Shown one piece after another: positions 26,818 to 36,564 of a DNA stretch of 64,000 nt; within the stretch, counting starts at the first letter, position 1, and each line of letters begins with the position of its first letter. The notes below the pieces were generated by a model. The model did no database searches. It had not been told where the DNA came from and saw only the letters and a program-made list of their open reading frames with translations. This stretch comes from Cylindrospermum stagnale PCC 7417. GTDB taxonomy: Bacteria > Cyanobacteriota > Cyanobacteriia > Cyanobacteriales > Nostocaceae. The stretch covers positions 124,001 to 188,000 of the forward strand of contig NC_019757.1 in the NCBI RefSeq assembly GCF_000317535.1, written 5' to 3'. The translations under genes and the position numbers were made by a program.

Positions 26818-28353
26818 TCATGGTTGAAACAGCCAAAAGCGTAAATTGTTTAGAGTCCGAGACAGTAAACCAGCACGCTTATCAGGGGGTAGGCTATGTT
26901 TAAGCAGGTAAAATATATCGCTGAGGATTGAGCGGTTATCACTAAAGTAGGAGTGTCCTAGCAAATCTGTATTTACTTGGGAAGCATCTATACTGTCAAT
27001 GCCATCAACTATAACTAGTTTTTGACCTGAGTCTCCTGCTCTTGGATAACCACCGTGGAATACCTTAGATGCCCTGAGAGCTTTATCTTGGGAAGATGCA
27101 TAAAGAGTAAAGCGCTCTGCTTTTTTGTGGAACTCTTTCGCAAAATCCCGGAAAGTGTCTGCGTCTATATCAGGTGCAGCAAAGACAATGTGGCGCAAAA
27201 TTGCTGCTTCCTGTGGAAGCTGAGAACGATCTAGATTGTTAATAGCTCTTGCCAAAGCACGATTACCCATACTGTGAGCGATCGCATTTACAGCACGAGC
27301 ATTTGTAGCAGTTAACAGGAGGAGAAGAAATTTCTCAAGGTGGGGAATTGTCCACTCGATATTATTTTCATCAGTAGTGTAATGTAGGAAATTTGCCTCA
27401 GAAGGCCAGCTATAGAGTATTGCTTGTCCTGGAAATTTAAGATCGTAGGTAATTTGTGCGGTACGGCGTACTGCATCTTTAAAGCTAGTGTTATAGCCGT
27501 GAATAAAAACGAGCAAATCTGGTGCATCTGACTTTTTTAGCTTTTTTAGGGACTCACGAAGATCAGTGAGAAACTTGTCCTGCCCAAAAGTTTTAACATC
27601 CAAAAGCATGACGTGCCTAGTCGGATCTTCACTACGTTCAAACGTCCACAACTTGGGTCTTTCGAGATTGCCCATCCGATGATCATGGGGAATGCTCACT
27701 GTGGCAAGCCCAAATTCGAGATCACCTGTCTGGTTTCTTTTTCCACCATAAAGTTTTTTTGGTGAGGTCTTGTCTTTTTGCTTCCGATCTGTAGCGAAAA
27801 AAACAGGTATCTTTACGAAATCTTGCCTTTGACGTACATATCTTGTATATGCAACTACAGTCCTGTCGCCTACCTGTGACCCGTAAATGATGTCGTCTGT
27901 CGATACATCTAACTCGTATTTGATGCCTTTGTTGATTTCGCTGCGGAAGTTGTAGGAATCGATTTGCTTAAGTGCAGAAGCGTCTTGGATTATGCTTGCG
28001 CTAATTTGCTGCACTAACACCCGAATATCATTGGCAAATTGCGGATCTTCATTCATCGCCTTTTGTAAGTACTCCACAGCCCTGTTAAAGTCTGATGTTG
28101 AACGCTCTTCAACAGCAGTTAGCAGTGCGGTTTCAACCTCGGTGATGCCATGAAATTTCTTCCAAATCAATTGGTACAATTGTTCCATCTGGGAAGTAGC
28201 CGCTTCAGTAAAATTCCTCGCCAGTTCACTTTCTACCCCTGTAATGAACTTGCCTAAGACGAAATATACAATTTTGTCGGTTCGTTCTTCCATATTTTTT
28301 ATGTCATATTCAAAAACACAACACCTGTTTTCACCATAATAGAATTTACGCAT
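26818..28353 (-). CDS. DUF900-type alpha/beta hydrolase with helical N-terminal domain
   Basis: This 511-aa protein has a C-terminal alpha/beta hydrolase of the DUF900 type (about residues 185-480). It shows FFATDRKQ, LLVFIHGYNTSF (oxyanion region), the nucleophile elbow AHSMGNR (Ser near 360), AAPDIDADTF (acid) and LGHSYF (His). The N-terminal region of about 170 residues has a hydrophobic helix (IVYFVLGKFITGV), an IWKKF segment and the helical FNRAVEYLQKAMNEDPQFANDIRVLVQQI. This resembles N-terminal regions placed before other effectors and STAND proteins in cyanobacteria (from memory). It is probably a lipase- or esterase-like effector; the substrate is unknown. Confidence 0.78.
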   Translation of the reverse strand: MRKFYYGENRCCVFEYDIKNMEERTDKIVYFVLGKFITGVESELARNFTEAATSQMEQLYQLIWKKFHGITEVETALLTAVEERSTSDFNRAVEYLQKAMNEDPQFANDIRVLVQQISASIIQDASALKQIDSYNFRSEINKGIKYELDVSTDDIIYGSQVGDRTVVAYTRYVRQRQDFVKIPVFFATDRKQKDKTSPKKLYGGKRNQTGDLEFGLATVSIPHDHRMGNLERPKLWTFERSEDPTRHVMLLDVKTFGQDKFLTDLRESLKKLKKSDAPDLLVFIHGYNTSFKDAVRRTAQITYDLKFPGQAILYSWPSEANFLHYTTDENNIEWTIPHLEKFLLLLLTATNARAVNAIAHSMGNRALARAINNLDRSQLPQEAAILRHIVFAAPDIDADTFRDFAKEFHKKAERFTLYASSQDKALRASKVFHGGYPRAGDSGQKLVIVDGIDSIDASQVNTDLLGHSYFSDNRSILSDIFYLLKHSLPPDKRAGLLSRTLNNLRFWLFQP

Positions 28354-28530
28354 CGACAGACATCATCAGGCATGGGGTAGAGATTTTTAGGTATTAACGT
28401 TTGATTTTTCCACTCTAGAGAAAGAGCGCCACCCATCTGTTAGTAATAGCCAAAAGTCTGAAACGACCGACTTCAGTTAACACAGAGGATGTCCCATTTG
28501 TAAAGTGCATGAGTCCTACATAAAACAAAG

Positions 28531-28572
28531 ACGCAGAAAGCGACTCTCTGCGCCTCTGCGTCTCTGCGTGAA
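28531..28572. repeat. Dispersed repeat downstream of secA
   Basis: The sequence ACGCAGAAAGCG followed by GCGCCTCTGCGTCTCTGCG is a common cyanobacterial dispersed repeat with internal CTCTGCG direct repeats. It sits between the hydrolase and secA genes and partly folds on itself (CGCAGAAAGCG). No coding role is seen. Confidence 0.6.
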
Positions 28573-28584
28573 ATCTTCCCTTCT

Positions 28585-31377
28585 TTACACCATCTCAGAT
28601 GAAGTTTGCACCACCGGCTGAGGCTGAGGCTGGAACATGAACAGCGAATAAACCACATCTCGGCGGATATTCACCATCATATCCAAGAACAACTCATAAC
28701 CCTCACTCTTATACTCAATCAGCGGGTCTTTTTGACCGTAACCACGTAACCCCACCGACTCACGCAAGGCGTCCATTTGTTGCAAGTGTTCCCGCCACAA
28801 AGTATCAATGCGTTGCAAGATAAAGAAACGTTCAGCTTGGCGCATTAGTCCGGGCTGAATTTGGTCTATTTGCGCTTCCTTCATGTCGTAAGCGATTCGC
28901 ACTTGTTCATGGAGAAAAGCTTTTAATTCGCTGACACCCATATCTTCTAATTGACTGGGTTGCAAGTCCGCTAACAAATAAACAAACTCCTTGACTTTTT
29001 CCACCAACTTATCTAATTCCCACTCTTCCGAGGGCAATTCTGGGTTGATGTAGAAATCAACGATGTCATCCATCGTTTTTTCGGCGTACTTGATTACCTG
29101 TTCTTTTAAGTCGTAACCTTCTAGCACCCGACGGCGTTCAGCGTAGATGGCGCGGCGTTGATTGTTCATTACCTCGTCATACTCAAACACCTGTTTACGG
29201 ATGTCGTAGTAATAGGTTTCGACTTTTTTCTGTGCGCCTTCTAAACTGCGGGTGAGCATTCCTGACTCAATCGGCATATCTTCCTCGACTTGGAAGGCGT
29301 TCATTAAGCCAGCGACGCGATCGCCACCAAAGATCCGCAATAGGTTATCTTCTAAACTGAGGAAGAATCTTGTCGAACCAGGGTCACCCTGCCTTCCAGC
29401 CCTTCCCCGCAACTGGTTATCAATCCGGCGCGATTCGTGGCGTTCTGTACCAATTACGTGCAAACCGCCCAGTCCCACTACTTCTTCATGTTCGCGGACG
29501 GTGAATTCTTCATACTCATGCTTAACGCGGTTGTAAGCTGCCCGCAATCTCTTGATTACTGGGTCATCTGTTGGCGCTTTTTCGGCTGCTACTGCAACTT
29601 TATCTTCTGCTTCCAGTTCTGGTAAATTGCGATCGCCATATTCCTTGACCGCAACTTCTACCGCATCTTTCAATAGCTGTTCTGTCTCTTTTGTCAACTC
29701 CCTGGGGAAAATTTCTGGTGAAGCCCGCCAAGTTTTCACTTTCTTGCCAGGAACAAAGCCTTGTCCCCCACCATGACCACCGGGCAATCCGACGGCTTTT
29801 TGGACACCAAAGGTATCTTCATCATCTGGTCTGACAATTCGCGGCATAAAGTATTCCCGCAGCTTCAGACGCGCCATATATTCGGAGTTACCACCAAGGA
29901 TAATGTCCGTTCCCCGACCAGCCATGTTAGTTGCGATCGTCACAGCCCCCCGGCGTCCTGCTTGGGCGACAATTTCCGCTTCCCGTTCCACATTTTCTGG
30001 TCGGGCGTTGAGCAATTCGTGGGGAATTTCCATCTCTTTCAAGAGTCGGCTGAGATATTCCGATTTCTCTACACTGGTGGTTCCCACGAGTACGGGTCTG
30101 CCAAGTTCGTGCATTTCGCCACATTCACTTGCGATCGCTCTCCACTTACCCGGTTCCGTCTTAAACACCATATCAGACCAGTCTTGGCGGTTTCTCACCC
30201 GGTTGGTGGGAATCACCGCCACTTCTAGTTTGTATATTTTTTCAAACTCTGGTTCTTCCGTCTTCGCTGTTCCCGTCATTCCCCCCAATTTGGGATACAG
30301 CAAAAACAGGTTTTGATAAGTAATCGTCGCTAGAGTTTGGGTTTCTGGCTGAATTTCTACATGTTCTTTAGCTTCAATAGCTTGGTGCAGTCCATCACTC
30401 CAACGTCTCCCCGGTAGCACCCGACCGGTGAATTCATCCACAATTACCACTTCCCCATTGCGGACAATATAGTTTACGTCCTTGAGGAATAATTCTTTAG
30501 CTTTAATAGCATTAAAAACAAAGTGCGCCCACGGATCTTCCGGGTCAAATAAATCTGTCACACCCAAAAGATTTTCCGCTTCCGCAAACCCTTCATCAGT
30601 TAAAAGAACGTTACGAGCTTTTTCATCTACATCGTAATGTTCCTCAGGCTTGAGTGTAAAAGCAATTTCCGCAGCTTGGAGATATTTTTCTGTCGGTCTT
30701 TCCACCTGACCAGAAATAATCAGCGGTGTCCGGGCTTCATCAATTAAAATTGAGTCAACCTCGTCAATCACGCAGTAATTAAACGGGCGTTGCACCACAT
30801 CCGCCATTGATGTCGCCATGTTATCCCGCAGGTAGTCAAAGCCTATCTCGCTGTTGGTAACATAAGTAATATCACAGTCATAATTTTTCTGGCGTTCACT
30901 GGGATTCATGCTAGCTTGGATTAACCCCACGCTTAACCCCAAGAAGCGATGCACCTGTCCCATCCATTCCGCGTCCCGACGAGCTAGATAATCGTTAACG
31001 GTAATGACGTGGACACCTTTACCAGTTAAGGCATTTAAATAACTCGGTAAGGTAGCCACTAAGGTTTTACCCTCACCGGTTTTCATTTCGGCAATTTGCC
31101 CAGAGTTGAGAATCACCCCGCCTAAGAGTTGAACATCAAAGTGCCGCAACCCTAAAACCCGCTTTCCTGCTTCCCGGACTACAGCAAAAGCTTCTGGCAA
31201 GATGTCATTTAGAGGTTCACCTTTGGCAAGGCGTTGTTTAAACTCTGCGGTTTTACCTTTTAACTCTTCGTCAGAGAGAGCTTGAATATCTTCCTCTAAA
31301 AGGTTTATTTCCGTAATGTACGGTTGATATTTTTTAAGTTTACGAGCGTTGGGATCGCCCAACAGAAGTTTTAGCAT
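28585..31377 (-). CDS. secA: Protein translocase ATPase SecA
   Basis: SecA is the motor ATPase of the Sec pathway, driving unfolded proteins through SecYEG across the plasma and thylakoid membranes. At 930 aa it is full length for cyanobacteria. Walker A is [13 protein letters not shown] (about residues 98-110) and the DEVD box is [21 protein letters not shown] (about 205-225). The substrate-binding domain follows, with the second NBD motif [15 protein letters not shown] (about 480-494) and [30 protein letters not shown] near 640-670. The last residues ([15 protein letters not shown]) lack the Cys-rich zinc/SecB-binding tail, as is usual in cyanobacteria. Confidence 0.97.
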   Translation of the reverse strand: MLKLLLGDPNARKLKKYQPYITEINLLEEDIQALSDEELKGKTAEFKQRLAKGEPLNDILPEAFAVVREAGKRVLGLRHFDVQLLGGVILNSGQIAEMKTGEGKTLVATLPSYLNALTGKGVHVITVNDYLARRDAEWMGQVHRFLGLSVGLIQASMNPSERQKNYDCDITYVTNSEIGFDYLRDNMATSMADVVQRPFNYCVIDEVDSILIDEARTPLIISGQVERPTEKYLQAAEIAFTLKPEEHYDVDEKARNVLLTDEGFAEAENLLGVTDLFDPEDPWAHFVFNAIKAKELFLKDVNYIVRNGEVVIVDEFTGRVLPGRRWSDGLHQAIEAKEHVEIQPETQTLATITYQNLFLLYPKLGGMTGTAKTEEPEFEKIYKLEVAVIPTNRVRNRQDWSDMVFKTEPGKWRAIASECGEMHELGRPVLVGTTSVEKSEYLSRLLKEMEIPHELLNARPENVEREAEIVAQAGRRGAVTIATNMAGRGTDIILGGNSEYMARLKLREYFMPRIVRPDDEDTFGVQKAVGLPGGHGGGQGFVPGKKVKTWRASPEIFPRELTKETEQLLKDAVEVAVKEYGDRNLPELEAEDKVAVAAEKAPTDDPVIKRLRAAYNRVKHEYEEFTVREHEEVVGLGGLHVIGTERHESRRIDNQLRGRAGRQGDPGSTRFFLSLEDNLLRIFGGDRVAGLMNAFQVEEDMPIESGMLTRSLEGAQKKVETYYYDIRKQVFEYDEVMNNQRRAIYAERRRVLEGYDLKEQVIKYAEKTMDDIVDFYINPELPSEEWELDKLVEKVKEFVYLLADLQPSQLEDMGVSELKAFLHEQVRIAYDMKEAQIDQIQPGLMRQAERFFILQRIDTLWREHLQQMDALRESVGLRGYGQKDPLIEYKSEGYELFLDMMVNIRRDVVYSLFMFQPQPQPVVQTSSEMV

Positions 31378-31705
31378 GGCAAGTTATAGAACTGAATCAA
31401 GGGGGATGAGAATAAAAGGTTTGGCATTTGATTATAAACATTTAACCCAGCCCAACTGTCTAGGTTGTGGATGGGTATGAAATGAGAATTTACTCAAAAA
31501 CGGCAGAAAAAGGAACCAAATCATTCACTAAAATGATTGGTTTTAACTTATATCTTATATTTGCACTCTCTTTATAGTATCATTTCACCCCCAGATGAGG
31601 CAGAGAACCCCGCCCATCCTCAAGTAGCGATTACTCACCTTGTGCAGATTGGGGCGATGAGCGATAAATTCTCTCTGGCCTCTGGCCCCTTGCCCCTTGC
31701 CTCTT
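31378..31705. other. Intergenic region between secA and the cytochrome gene
   Basis: This stretch contains the secA upstream region (minus strand) and the 3' side of the cytochrome gene. A run TTAACTTATATCTTATATTTG near 31545 is AT-rich but has no confident -35 partner. A GCCTCTGGCCCCTTGCCCCTTGCC low-complexity run lies near 31680. No gene was found. Confidence 0.4.
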
Positions 31706-32245
31706 CTACTGCCATTCTGGGGTAAGTTGGCGGAAATTGTAATCATTAGCGCCAATATGACAACTAACGCAACTGCCTAGTTGCACAGGACGTGTCAGCT
31801 TAACTCCAGGGTGTAAGGCTTGGAAATAACGGGATTTATCGACGCGATAGGGTGTTTCTTCGTCTTTTCGCTGGATACGGGAGAAAGTCTCTAGATACCT
31901 CCACACCAAGAGACGCGGCGGATCTACTAACGGCTTGAGTTGTGCGCCGTAGTGCTGGGAGTCTTGCAGAAGATTTTGCCAAGTTTGGCTGGGGAAAACG
32001 GCTGGTGGTAAAGCAATGTGGCAACTTGAGCAGTTTTCTATATACAGTTCTTGCCCTAGTTGGTATTGTGCCGGTACTACGTCAACAGTGCCAATAGTGG
32101 AAACGGGGTTAGCACCTTGGGCGCTGGTTGCGAGGGACAGCAGCCAGCCCATAGCCAGACTCCAAGCTAAAATTACCAAAATTAGCCCAAGGGGACGGCC
32201 TTTGAGTTGGCGTTTATTGAATTTACGCTTAACCTGATTTGACAT
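31706..32245 (-). CDS. Diheme c-type cytochrome
   Basis: This protein of about 179 aa has a basic N-terminus and an uncleaved-looking or cleavable signal helix (LGLILVILAWSLAMGWLLSLATSAQG). A lumenal or periplasmic domain follows with two heme-binding motifs, CSSCH (near residue 74) and CVSCH (near 160). This is the arrangement of the cyanobacterial diheme cytochrome family, implicated in photosynthetic or respiratory electron transfer; the exact partner is unknown. I chose the ATG at 32245 (MSNQVKRKF), which has GAGGTG upstream, over the frame start at 32260. The IS copy B begins about 100 bases upstream and has not broken the gene. Confidence 0.82.
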   Translation of the reverse strand: MSNQVKRKFNKRQLKGRPLGLILVILAWSLAMGWLLSLATSAQGANPVSTIGTVDVVPAQYQLGQELYIENCSSCHIALPPAVFPSQTWQNLLQDSQHYGAQLKPLVDPPRLLVWRYLETFSRIQRKDEETPYRVDKSRYFQALHPGVKLTRPVQLGSCVSCHIGANDYNFRQLTPEWQ

Positions 32246-32346
32246 ACACCTCACACTCACAGATAGATGTCGTGCTTCTAGCTAATCATAAGGGACTTCC
32301 AAATAAAAAAAGCCCCAACTATCTCTTGTGGGGTGGGCATCCTGCC

Positions 32347-33759
32347 ATTGGTGTCAAGTTAAGAAAAATGGATTTGTGTCAAGAGAGGGAAACCTAATGG
32401 TAGAAGTCAACACAGGGGTGTTGAAAAGAGCCATGAGTAAACCACGGAAAAAGCAAGGGAATCCAGATTTTCGCCATCGAGTCAACGTACCGGCTCCGGC
32501 AAGTGAAGAGATAGAATCAAGGTTGTTTGAGTTGGTAAGTCCAGGCACATTTACCAACCTCAAAGAAGTAAAAGATAAAGAACGGAGCTTGCGCTCACGA
32601 GTACTGACCCTACCAGTAATGGCAGCAATAGTGTTGAGTATAGTGTATAGACAAGTACAGCACTTAACAGATGTATTGCGAATCCTAGAAGTAGAAGGAT
32701 TGATGTGGGTAGAGGCAACGAAAGTGAGTAAGCAAGCTTTGTCTCAAAGACTCAACAGCCTACCGGCTCATCTATTTGCCAAACTGTTAGAGCAGGTCAT
32801 AGAGTGCCTAGCAGCTAAAAGGAGTGTAAGGGAATTAGCCCCAGCCTGGGCATCAGTGTCCGAGAAATTTCCCGCCATTTGGATTGGAGACGCCTCGACA
32901 CTCGAAGCCATGAAAAAACACTTCGGACAACTGCAAGAAAAAACAGGTGCGGTGTTGGCAGGAAAAATGCTGATGGTGGTTGAAGCTTTCACTCACACTC
33001 CCGTGGCAGTTTGGTATGATGCCGATGCCAAACGAAATGAGACTCGTTGGTGGCAAGCACTGTTAGAACGTTTACCTTCAGGCGGTTTACTCGTAGTAGA
33101 CATGGGATTTTATGGTTTTGAATGGTTTGATTCTCTGACTACAGCTAATAAGTATGTGCTGACACGCCAAAAGGAAAAGGTGAGATATAAGGTAGCACGT
33201 GTACTTTCTGACGGCTCTCACTACAAAGACGAAATTATTCAAATGGGATGGCATCACACCAACCCATGTCGCCATCCCATGCGCCAAGTTTCCGTATTGT
33301 GGGGCAAGACTTGGTATCATTACTTGACTAATGTTCTTGACCCACAACAACTTTCGGCACAGGAAGTTTGCGAATTATACCGTCGACGCTGGCGCATTGA
33401 GGATGCATTTTTATTGACTAAGCGTTTATTGGGATTGTCCTATCTGTGGGTTGGTGGCACTAATGGTGTGCAGATGCAAATATATGCTACTTGGATTTTC
33501 TACGCTGTTCTTAATGACTTGTGTGCCGATGTCGCAGTAGCTTTACAACAGCCAATTGAGCGCATTTCTGTAGAAATGGTTTTTCGCAGTTTCTATTTTT
33601 TCCACCGCGCACTTTTACGTAACCCTGGGTTACAACTTATTCCTTGGCTCGTAGAACATCATCGTTCGATGGGGTTGGTCAAAGCCGTCCGTCAACGTCA
33701 CCGACGAACGGCTGCTCGGTCACTTGACATCTGGGCTGATGCCTTAACTTGACACCAAT
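32347..33759 (+). mobile_element. IS4-family insertion sequence, copy B
   Basis: This is the same 1413-bp element as copy A, in the opposite orientation, with identical 17-bp terminal inverted repeats. Unlike copy A, its flanks are not an exact duplication: GGCATCCTGCC (32336..32346) on the left and GGCGAGACGCC (33760..33770) on the right. Outside these the host DNA forms a perfect 14-bp inverted repeat, CTTGTGGGGTGGGC (32325..32338) and GCCCACCCCACAAG (33768..33781). Confidence 0.93.
32397..33752 (+). CDS. IS4-family DDE transposase (copy B)
   Basis: This 451-aa transposase is identical to copy A except for Ala in place of Val in the WYDADAKRNE segment. The ATG at 32397 is preceded by GAGAGGG at good spacing; the upstream extension to 32328 begins outside the element and is probably not translated. 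The IS4 Y-(2)-R-(3)-E-(6)-K motif (YRRRWRIEDAFLLTK) and both catalytic Asp regions are intact. Near-identity of the two copies shows that the family transposed recently and is probably still active in this genome. Confidence 0.93.
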   Translation: MVEVNTGVLKRAMSKPRKKQGNPDFRHRVNVPAPASEEIESRLFELVSPGTFTNLKEVKDKERSLRSRVLTLPVMAAIVLSIVYRQVQHLTDVLRILEVEGLMWVEATKVSKQALSQRLNSLPAHLFAKLLEQVIECLAAKRSVRELAPAWASVSEKFPAIWIGDASTLEAMKKHFGQLQEKTGAVLAGKMLMVVEAFTHTPVAVWYDADAKRNETRWWQALLERLPSGGLLVVDMGFYGFEWFDSLTTANKYVLTRQKEKVRYKVARVLSDGSHYKDEIIQMGWHHTNPCRHPMRQVSVLWGKTWYHYLTNVLDPQQLSAQEVCELYRRRWRIEDAFLLTKRLLGLSYLWVGGTNGVQMQIYATWIFYAVLNDLCADVAVALQQPIERISVEMVFRSFYFFHRALLRNPGLQLIPWLVEHHRSMGLVKAVRQRHRRTAARSLDIWADALT

Positions 33760-33824
33760 GGCGAGACGCCCACCCCACAAGACTGGGTAATTTATTTGTT
33801 GGCAGTCTCTTAGAGTTCTGAGCA

Positions 33825-34034
33825 TGAAGTTCCGAGTTCAAAGCACGAAGTTCCGAGTTCAGAACACGAAGTTCCGAGTTCAAAGCACGAAGTTCCGAGT
33901 TCAAAGCATGAAGTTCCGAGTTCAAAGCACGAAGTTCCGAGTTCAAAGCATGAAGTTCCGAGTTCAAAGCATGAAGTTCCGAGTTCAAAGCATGAAGTTC
34001 CGAGTTCAAAGCTCGAAGTTCCGAGTTCTGGGGA
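33825..34034. repeat. 21-bp minisatellite, ten units
   Basis: There are ten tandem units of the 21-mer AAGTTCCGAGTTCAAAGCATG, with variants GCACG, GCTCG and AACACG at the end of the unit. Because 21 is a multiple of three, frames stay open on both strands (KFRVQSM and LNSELHA periodicities). Neither frame has a ribosome binding site or a non-repetitive domain, so it is scored as repeat, not gene. It lies directly beside IS copy B. Confidence 0.9.
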
Positions 34035-34127
34035 GCAGAATAAAAAACTGCTAACTAATGTAGAGATGTTGCATGGAACGTCTCTACAGAATGGGTGATT
34101 TGCCGGATATGATTATGAACTACAAAT

Positions 34128-36161
34128 TCAGGAATTATTGGACTCAGCAAAATGATCGAGGAGTTCGCGGTGCAAAAAGCGGTAACGCCCACCGACACGC
34201 AACAGCAAGCGCCTCTCGACGCAGTAGTTGAGGAATTGGGCAAGATTCCAAGGAACTCCACTCTGCCAAAGGACGAAGCGCAGGGAAAGATGCTGCACAC
34301 AGGCTAGTCCACCGCCCACATTGAAGGCGAATAATAGCGCCATGAACAGTCCCGGCAACCAAAACTGAGGCAGGTTGCGAAAAAAAATACCTGGTAAATC
34401 CAGCCAGTCTTGCTTTTCTGGCAATCTCCCAGCCACTGGAATTACCATTACATAAATCACGCTGAGAGGATAACCAAAGACAGTCGTCACCAGCATATTT
34501 TGCAATGAGTTCCAGATGCCCTGGTTAGGACGCGATCGCATTTTTAATTCCTGCTTCAGCCCACCAATCAGCGCAATAATCAGCACAGTAATCAGCGCGG
34601 TAATTAGCCCAAAAATCGGCCCACCAATTAGCGCAGTAATTAGCCCAAAAATCAGCCCAAAAATCAGCCCAAAGAACGAATACTGTAAGATTTTTTGCTT
34701 CGCTGCGCGTGACCTCGAAATTTGAAACACTTCTACAGGTTCAACCTTATCCAGCCCGGAAATCAGCCCGACAATCCGCCCGGAAATCCGCCTGACAATC
34801 AGCCCGACGATCAGCCCGACAATCAGCCCGACAATCAGCCCGGAAATCAGCCCGGAAATCAGCCCGGAAATCAGCCCGATAATCAGCCTGACAATCAGCC
34901 GATAGCGCCGCCGTAACTGTTCAGACTCAATCCAACTCGGCTGGATTTGCTCAATGAGTAACTCCACCTTGTTGTTAGCTTGCAACTGCCGTGCTATCCA
35001 TCTGAGAGTGCTGCGGGTTTTCTGCCAGTGGGGTTCCTCTTCCACCGTTTTGTATGCCCAGCCCTGTTTCAGGTCTTGCCGGCGATCTTGCTCACGGGTA
35101 TCTTTGGACAACTGGCGATCAATGTACTTCTCTAACAAGTCTGCTTTGCTGCTAATGGGCTGCTGTGGGTTGTACACATCGGCGGTCAATTTGACGAACA
35201 GAGGCACTCTCAACAAGCCTGGATCACCTTCTGGGGTCGGTTCTAGCAGGGTTTGCAGATTAGGATTTGTCTGAATCGCTGACCATAACTCTGGGCGTTT
35301 CAGGCTGTGGAGATAATTCTGAATTTGTATGTCAGATAACGGCTGAAGACACACCGCACCTCTGAGGGTGTTTAGCTTCTGGTTTGCGGCTTCAAATTCC
35401 TTGATTCGACAGCAAACCACCACTTGCGGATAGTGCTTTGCAAATTCATTTAGCTTGATGGTGCATTTTTTCTGTCTTTCTAACCCCAGTTCATCTAACC
35501 CATCCAGCAGAGGTAATAACACCCTTTTTTCTAACCAGCGTTCATAAATTTGATATTTGCGGTTTCCCCCGTGTAGTTCATAAAGTTGCTCTATCAGCCA
35601 TTTTTCAATGCTTTGGTTGTCATCGCGCCAGGTGGAAAGCTCAAAGATAACGGGAATTACGGTTTTGGGATTTGCGATCGCACCACACACTAATTCTTCT
35701 GCTAAACTCAACAGCGCGGTTGTTTTCCCTGCTCCCGGCGCTCCTAAAATCAGCAGTTTTCCTTTAATATCATCCCGTCCAAATGTCTCAATTAGAAGTT
35801 TATTTGCATCCAGGGTTCCGTAATCTTGTCCATTAATCTGCAATGTTCGACTTACCCAAGATGGCTGTTCTTCAAGGGAGACATTCAGAGAAAGGTGTTT
35901 CTGTCCCAAGGTATCAGCCAAGCGTTGACGGATATCAGGTAACTGCTTTTTTTCTAGTAACAACTTTCCCCAATCCCAGTCAACTTGCCGTGGCTCTGAA
36001 TTACCAAAAAGCCGCAGGATAATGTTATTAATGGTGACTTGATTCTTTTGGCTATTCTGAAAGCTGACTGTATCTCGCCCTGCTTGAGTTTGCTGAACTG
36101 CACTATTTTCAAGTGAGCTATTGTCAATATTCTGATTTTGCCCCATCACCCACACCCACAA
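34128..36161 (-). CDS. NACHT-type STAND NTPase with membrane module and GRD motif
   Basis: This 677-aa protein has three parts. The N-terminus (about residues 10-50) contains QQTQAGRDTVSFQNSQ and NQVTINN, a Gln/Asn-rich motif shared with the protein encoded upstream (36565..37008). The NTPase follows, with Walker A LILGAPGAGKTTALL (near 142) and Walker B-like LLPLLDGLDELG (near 220), both NACHT-like. The C-terminal half has membrane segments made of GLIS/GLIV repeats (about 420-470 and 495-534) and two or three further helices, ending in a soluble tail (LLLRVGGRYRFLHRELLDHFAE). It is probably a signal-transducing or defence ATPase. What it senses and how it acts are not evident. Confidence 0.85.
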   Translation of the reverse strand: MWVWVMGQNQNIDNSSLENSAVQQTQAGRDTVSFQNSQKNQVTINNIILRLFGNSEPRQVDWDWGKLLLEKKQLPDIRQRLADTLGQKHLSLNVSLEEQPSWVSRTLQINGQDYGTLDANKLLIETFGRDDIKGKLLILGAPGAGKTTALLSLAEELVCGAIANPKTVIPVIFELSTWRDDNQSIEKWLIEQLYELHGGNRKYQIYERWLEKRVLLPLLDGLDELGLERQKKCTIKLNEFAKHYPQVVVCCRIKEFEAANQKLNTLRGAVCLQPLSDIQIQNYLHSLKRPELWSAIQTNPNLQTLLEPTPEGDPGLLRVPLFVKLTADVYNPQQPISSKADLLEKYIDRQLSKDTREQDRRQDLKQGWAYKTVEEEPHWQKTRSTLRWIARQLQANNKVELLIEQIQPSWIESEQLRRRYRLIVRLIIGLISGLISGLISGLIVGLIVGLIVGLIVRRISGRIVGLISGLDKVEPVEVFQISRSRAAKQKILQYSFFGLIFGLIFGLITALIGGPIFGLITALITVLIIALIGGLKQELKMRSRPNQGIWNSLQNMLVTTVFGYPLSVIYVMVIPVAGRLPEKQDWLDLPGIFFRNLPQFWLPGLFMALLFAFNVGGGLACVQHLSLRFVLWQSGVPWNLAQFLNYCVERRLLLRVGGRYRFLHRELLDHFAESNNS
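34560..34902 (-). repeat. 12-bp repeats coding GLIS/GLIV membrane segments
   Basis: Two blocks (about 34560..34675 and 34752..34902) of the 12-mer AATCAGCCCGAC and close variants (AATCAGCCCGGA, AATTAGCCCAAA) lie inside the NACHT gene. Each unit codes four residues (GLIS or GLIV on the minus strand), building hydrophobic helices by DNA repeat expansion. Confidence 0.85.
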
Positions 36162-36255
36162 GAAATAGCACCAGATGTCTTTTATCAGCGGAGAAAGAAA
36201 GACCTAACCCCCCAGCCCCCTTCCCTACCTCTCCCTAACCCTCTCCTAAGAGGAG

Positions 36256-36439
36256 CTACGGTGTACACCAAGGTATCCGATTACCCAAAAGTCCTCCAAA
36301 ACCTCACCCTGGTTGTGCTACGCAAAACCTTTCCCTCTCCTTGTGAAGGAGAGGGATGTCCGTCAGGACAGGGTGAGGTTTTTTCCTCTGTTCGGTAAAG
36401 CATAAATTGCATTCAGAGAGACTTGTGTGTACACCGTAG
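36256..36439. mobile_element. 184-bp MITE with 11-bp target duplication
   Basis: This non-coding element has perfect 13-bp terminal inverted repeats CTACGGTGTACAC / GTGTACACCGTAG. It is flanked by a perfect 11-bp direct repeat CCTAAGAGGAG (36245..36255 and 36440..36450). Removing it rejoins an older dispersed hairpin repeat. The interior contains a common Nostoc repeat (CCCTCTCC-ttgtgaa-GGAGAGGG). No transposase is encoded, so it must have been mobilised in trans. It separates the NACHT gene from the small gene upstream. Confidence 0.85.
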
Positions 36440-36564
36440 CCTAAGAGGAGAGGGGAAAGGAAAAACTTTTGTTGCTGGAATGGGGAGTAAGATTCAAAGC
36501 CTCTCTCCTCCTAGGAGAGAGGTCAAAGCGTACTGCATCCAAACGAGAACCGCTATAAATATTT

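Noticed and set aside
7143-33759. 24-kb composite transposon between the two IS copies
   Set aside because: The interval carries secA, dprA and other core genes in native order, the copies are inverted, and copy A has its own perfect target duplication, so each copy moved singly.
33825-34034. CRISPR array
   Set aside because: Units of 21 bp follow one another without unique spacers and no cas genes are near; it is a minisatellite.
33698-34054. Two coding genes (LNSELHA and KFRVQS repeats)
   Set aside because: Both frames are by-products of a 21-bp repeat, lack ribosome binding sites, and one overlaps the IS end on the opposite strand.
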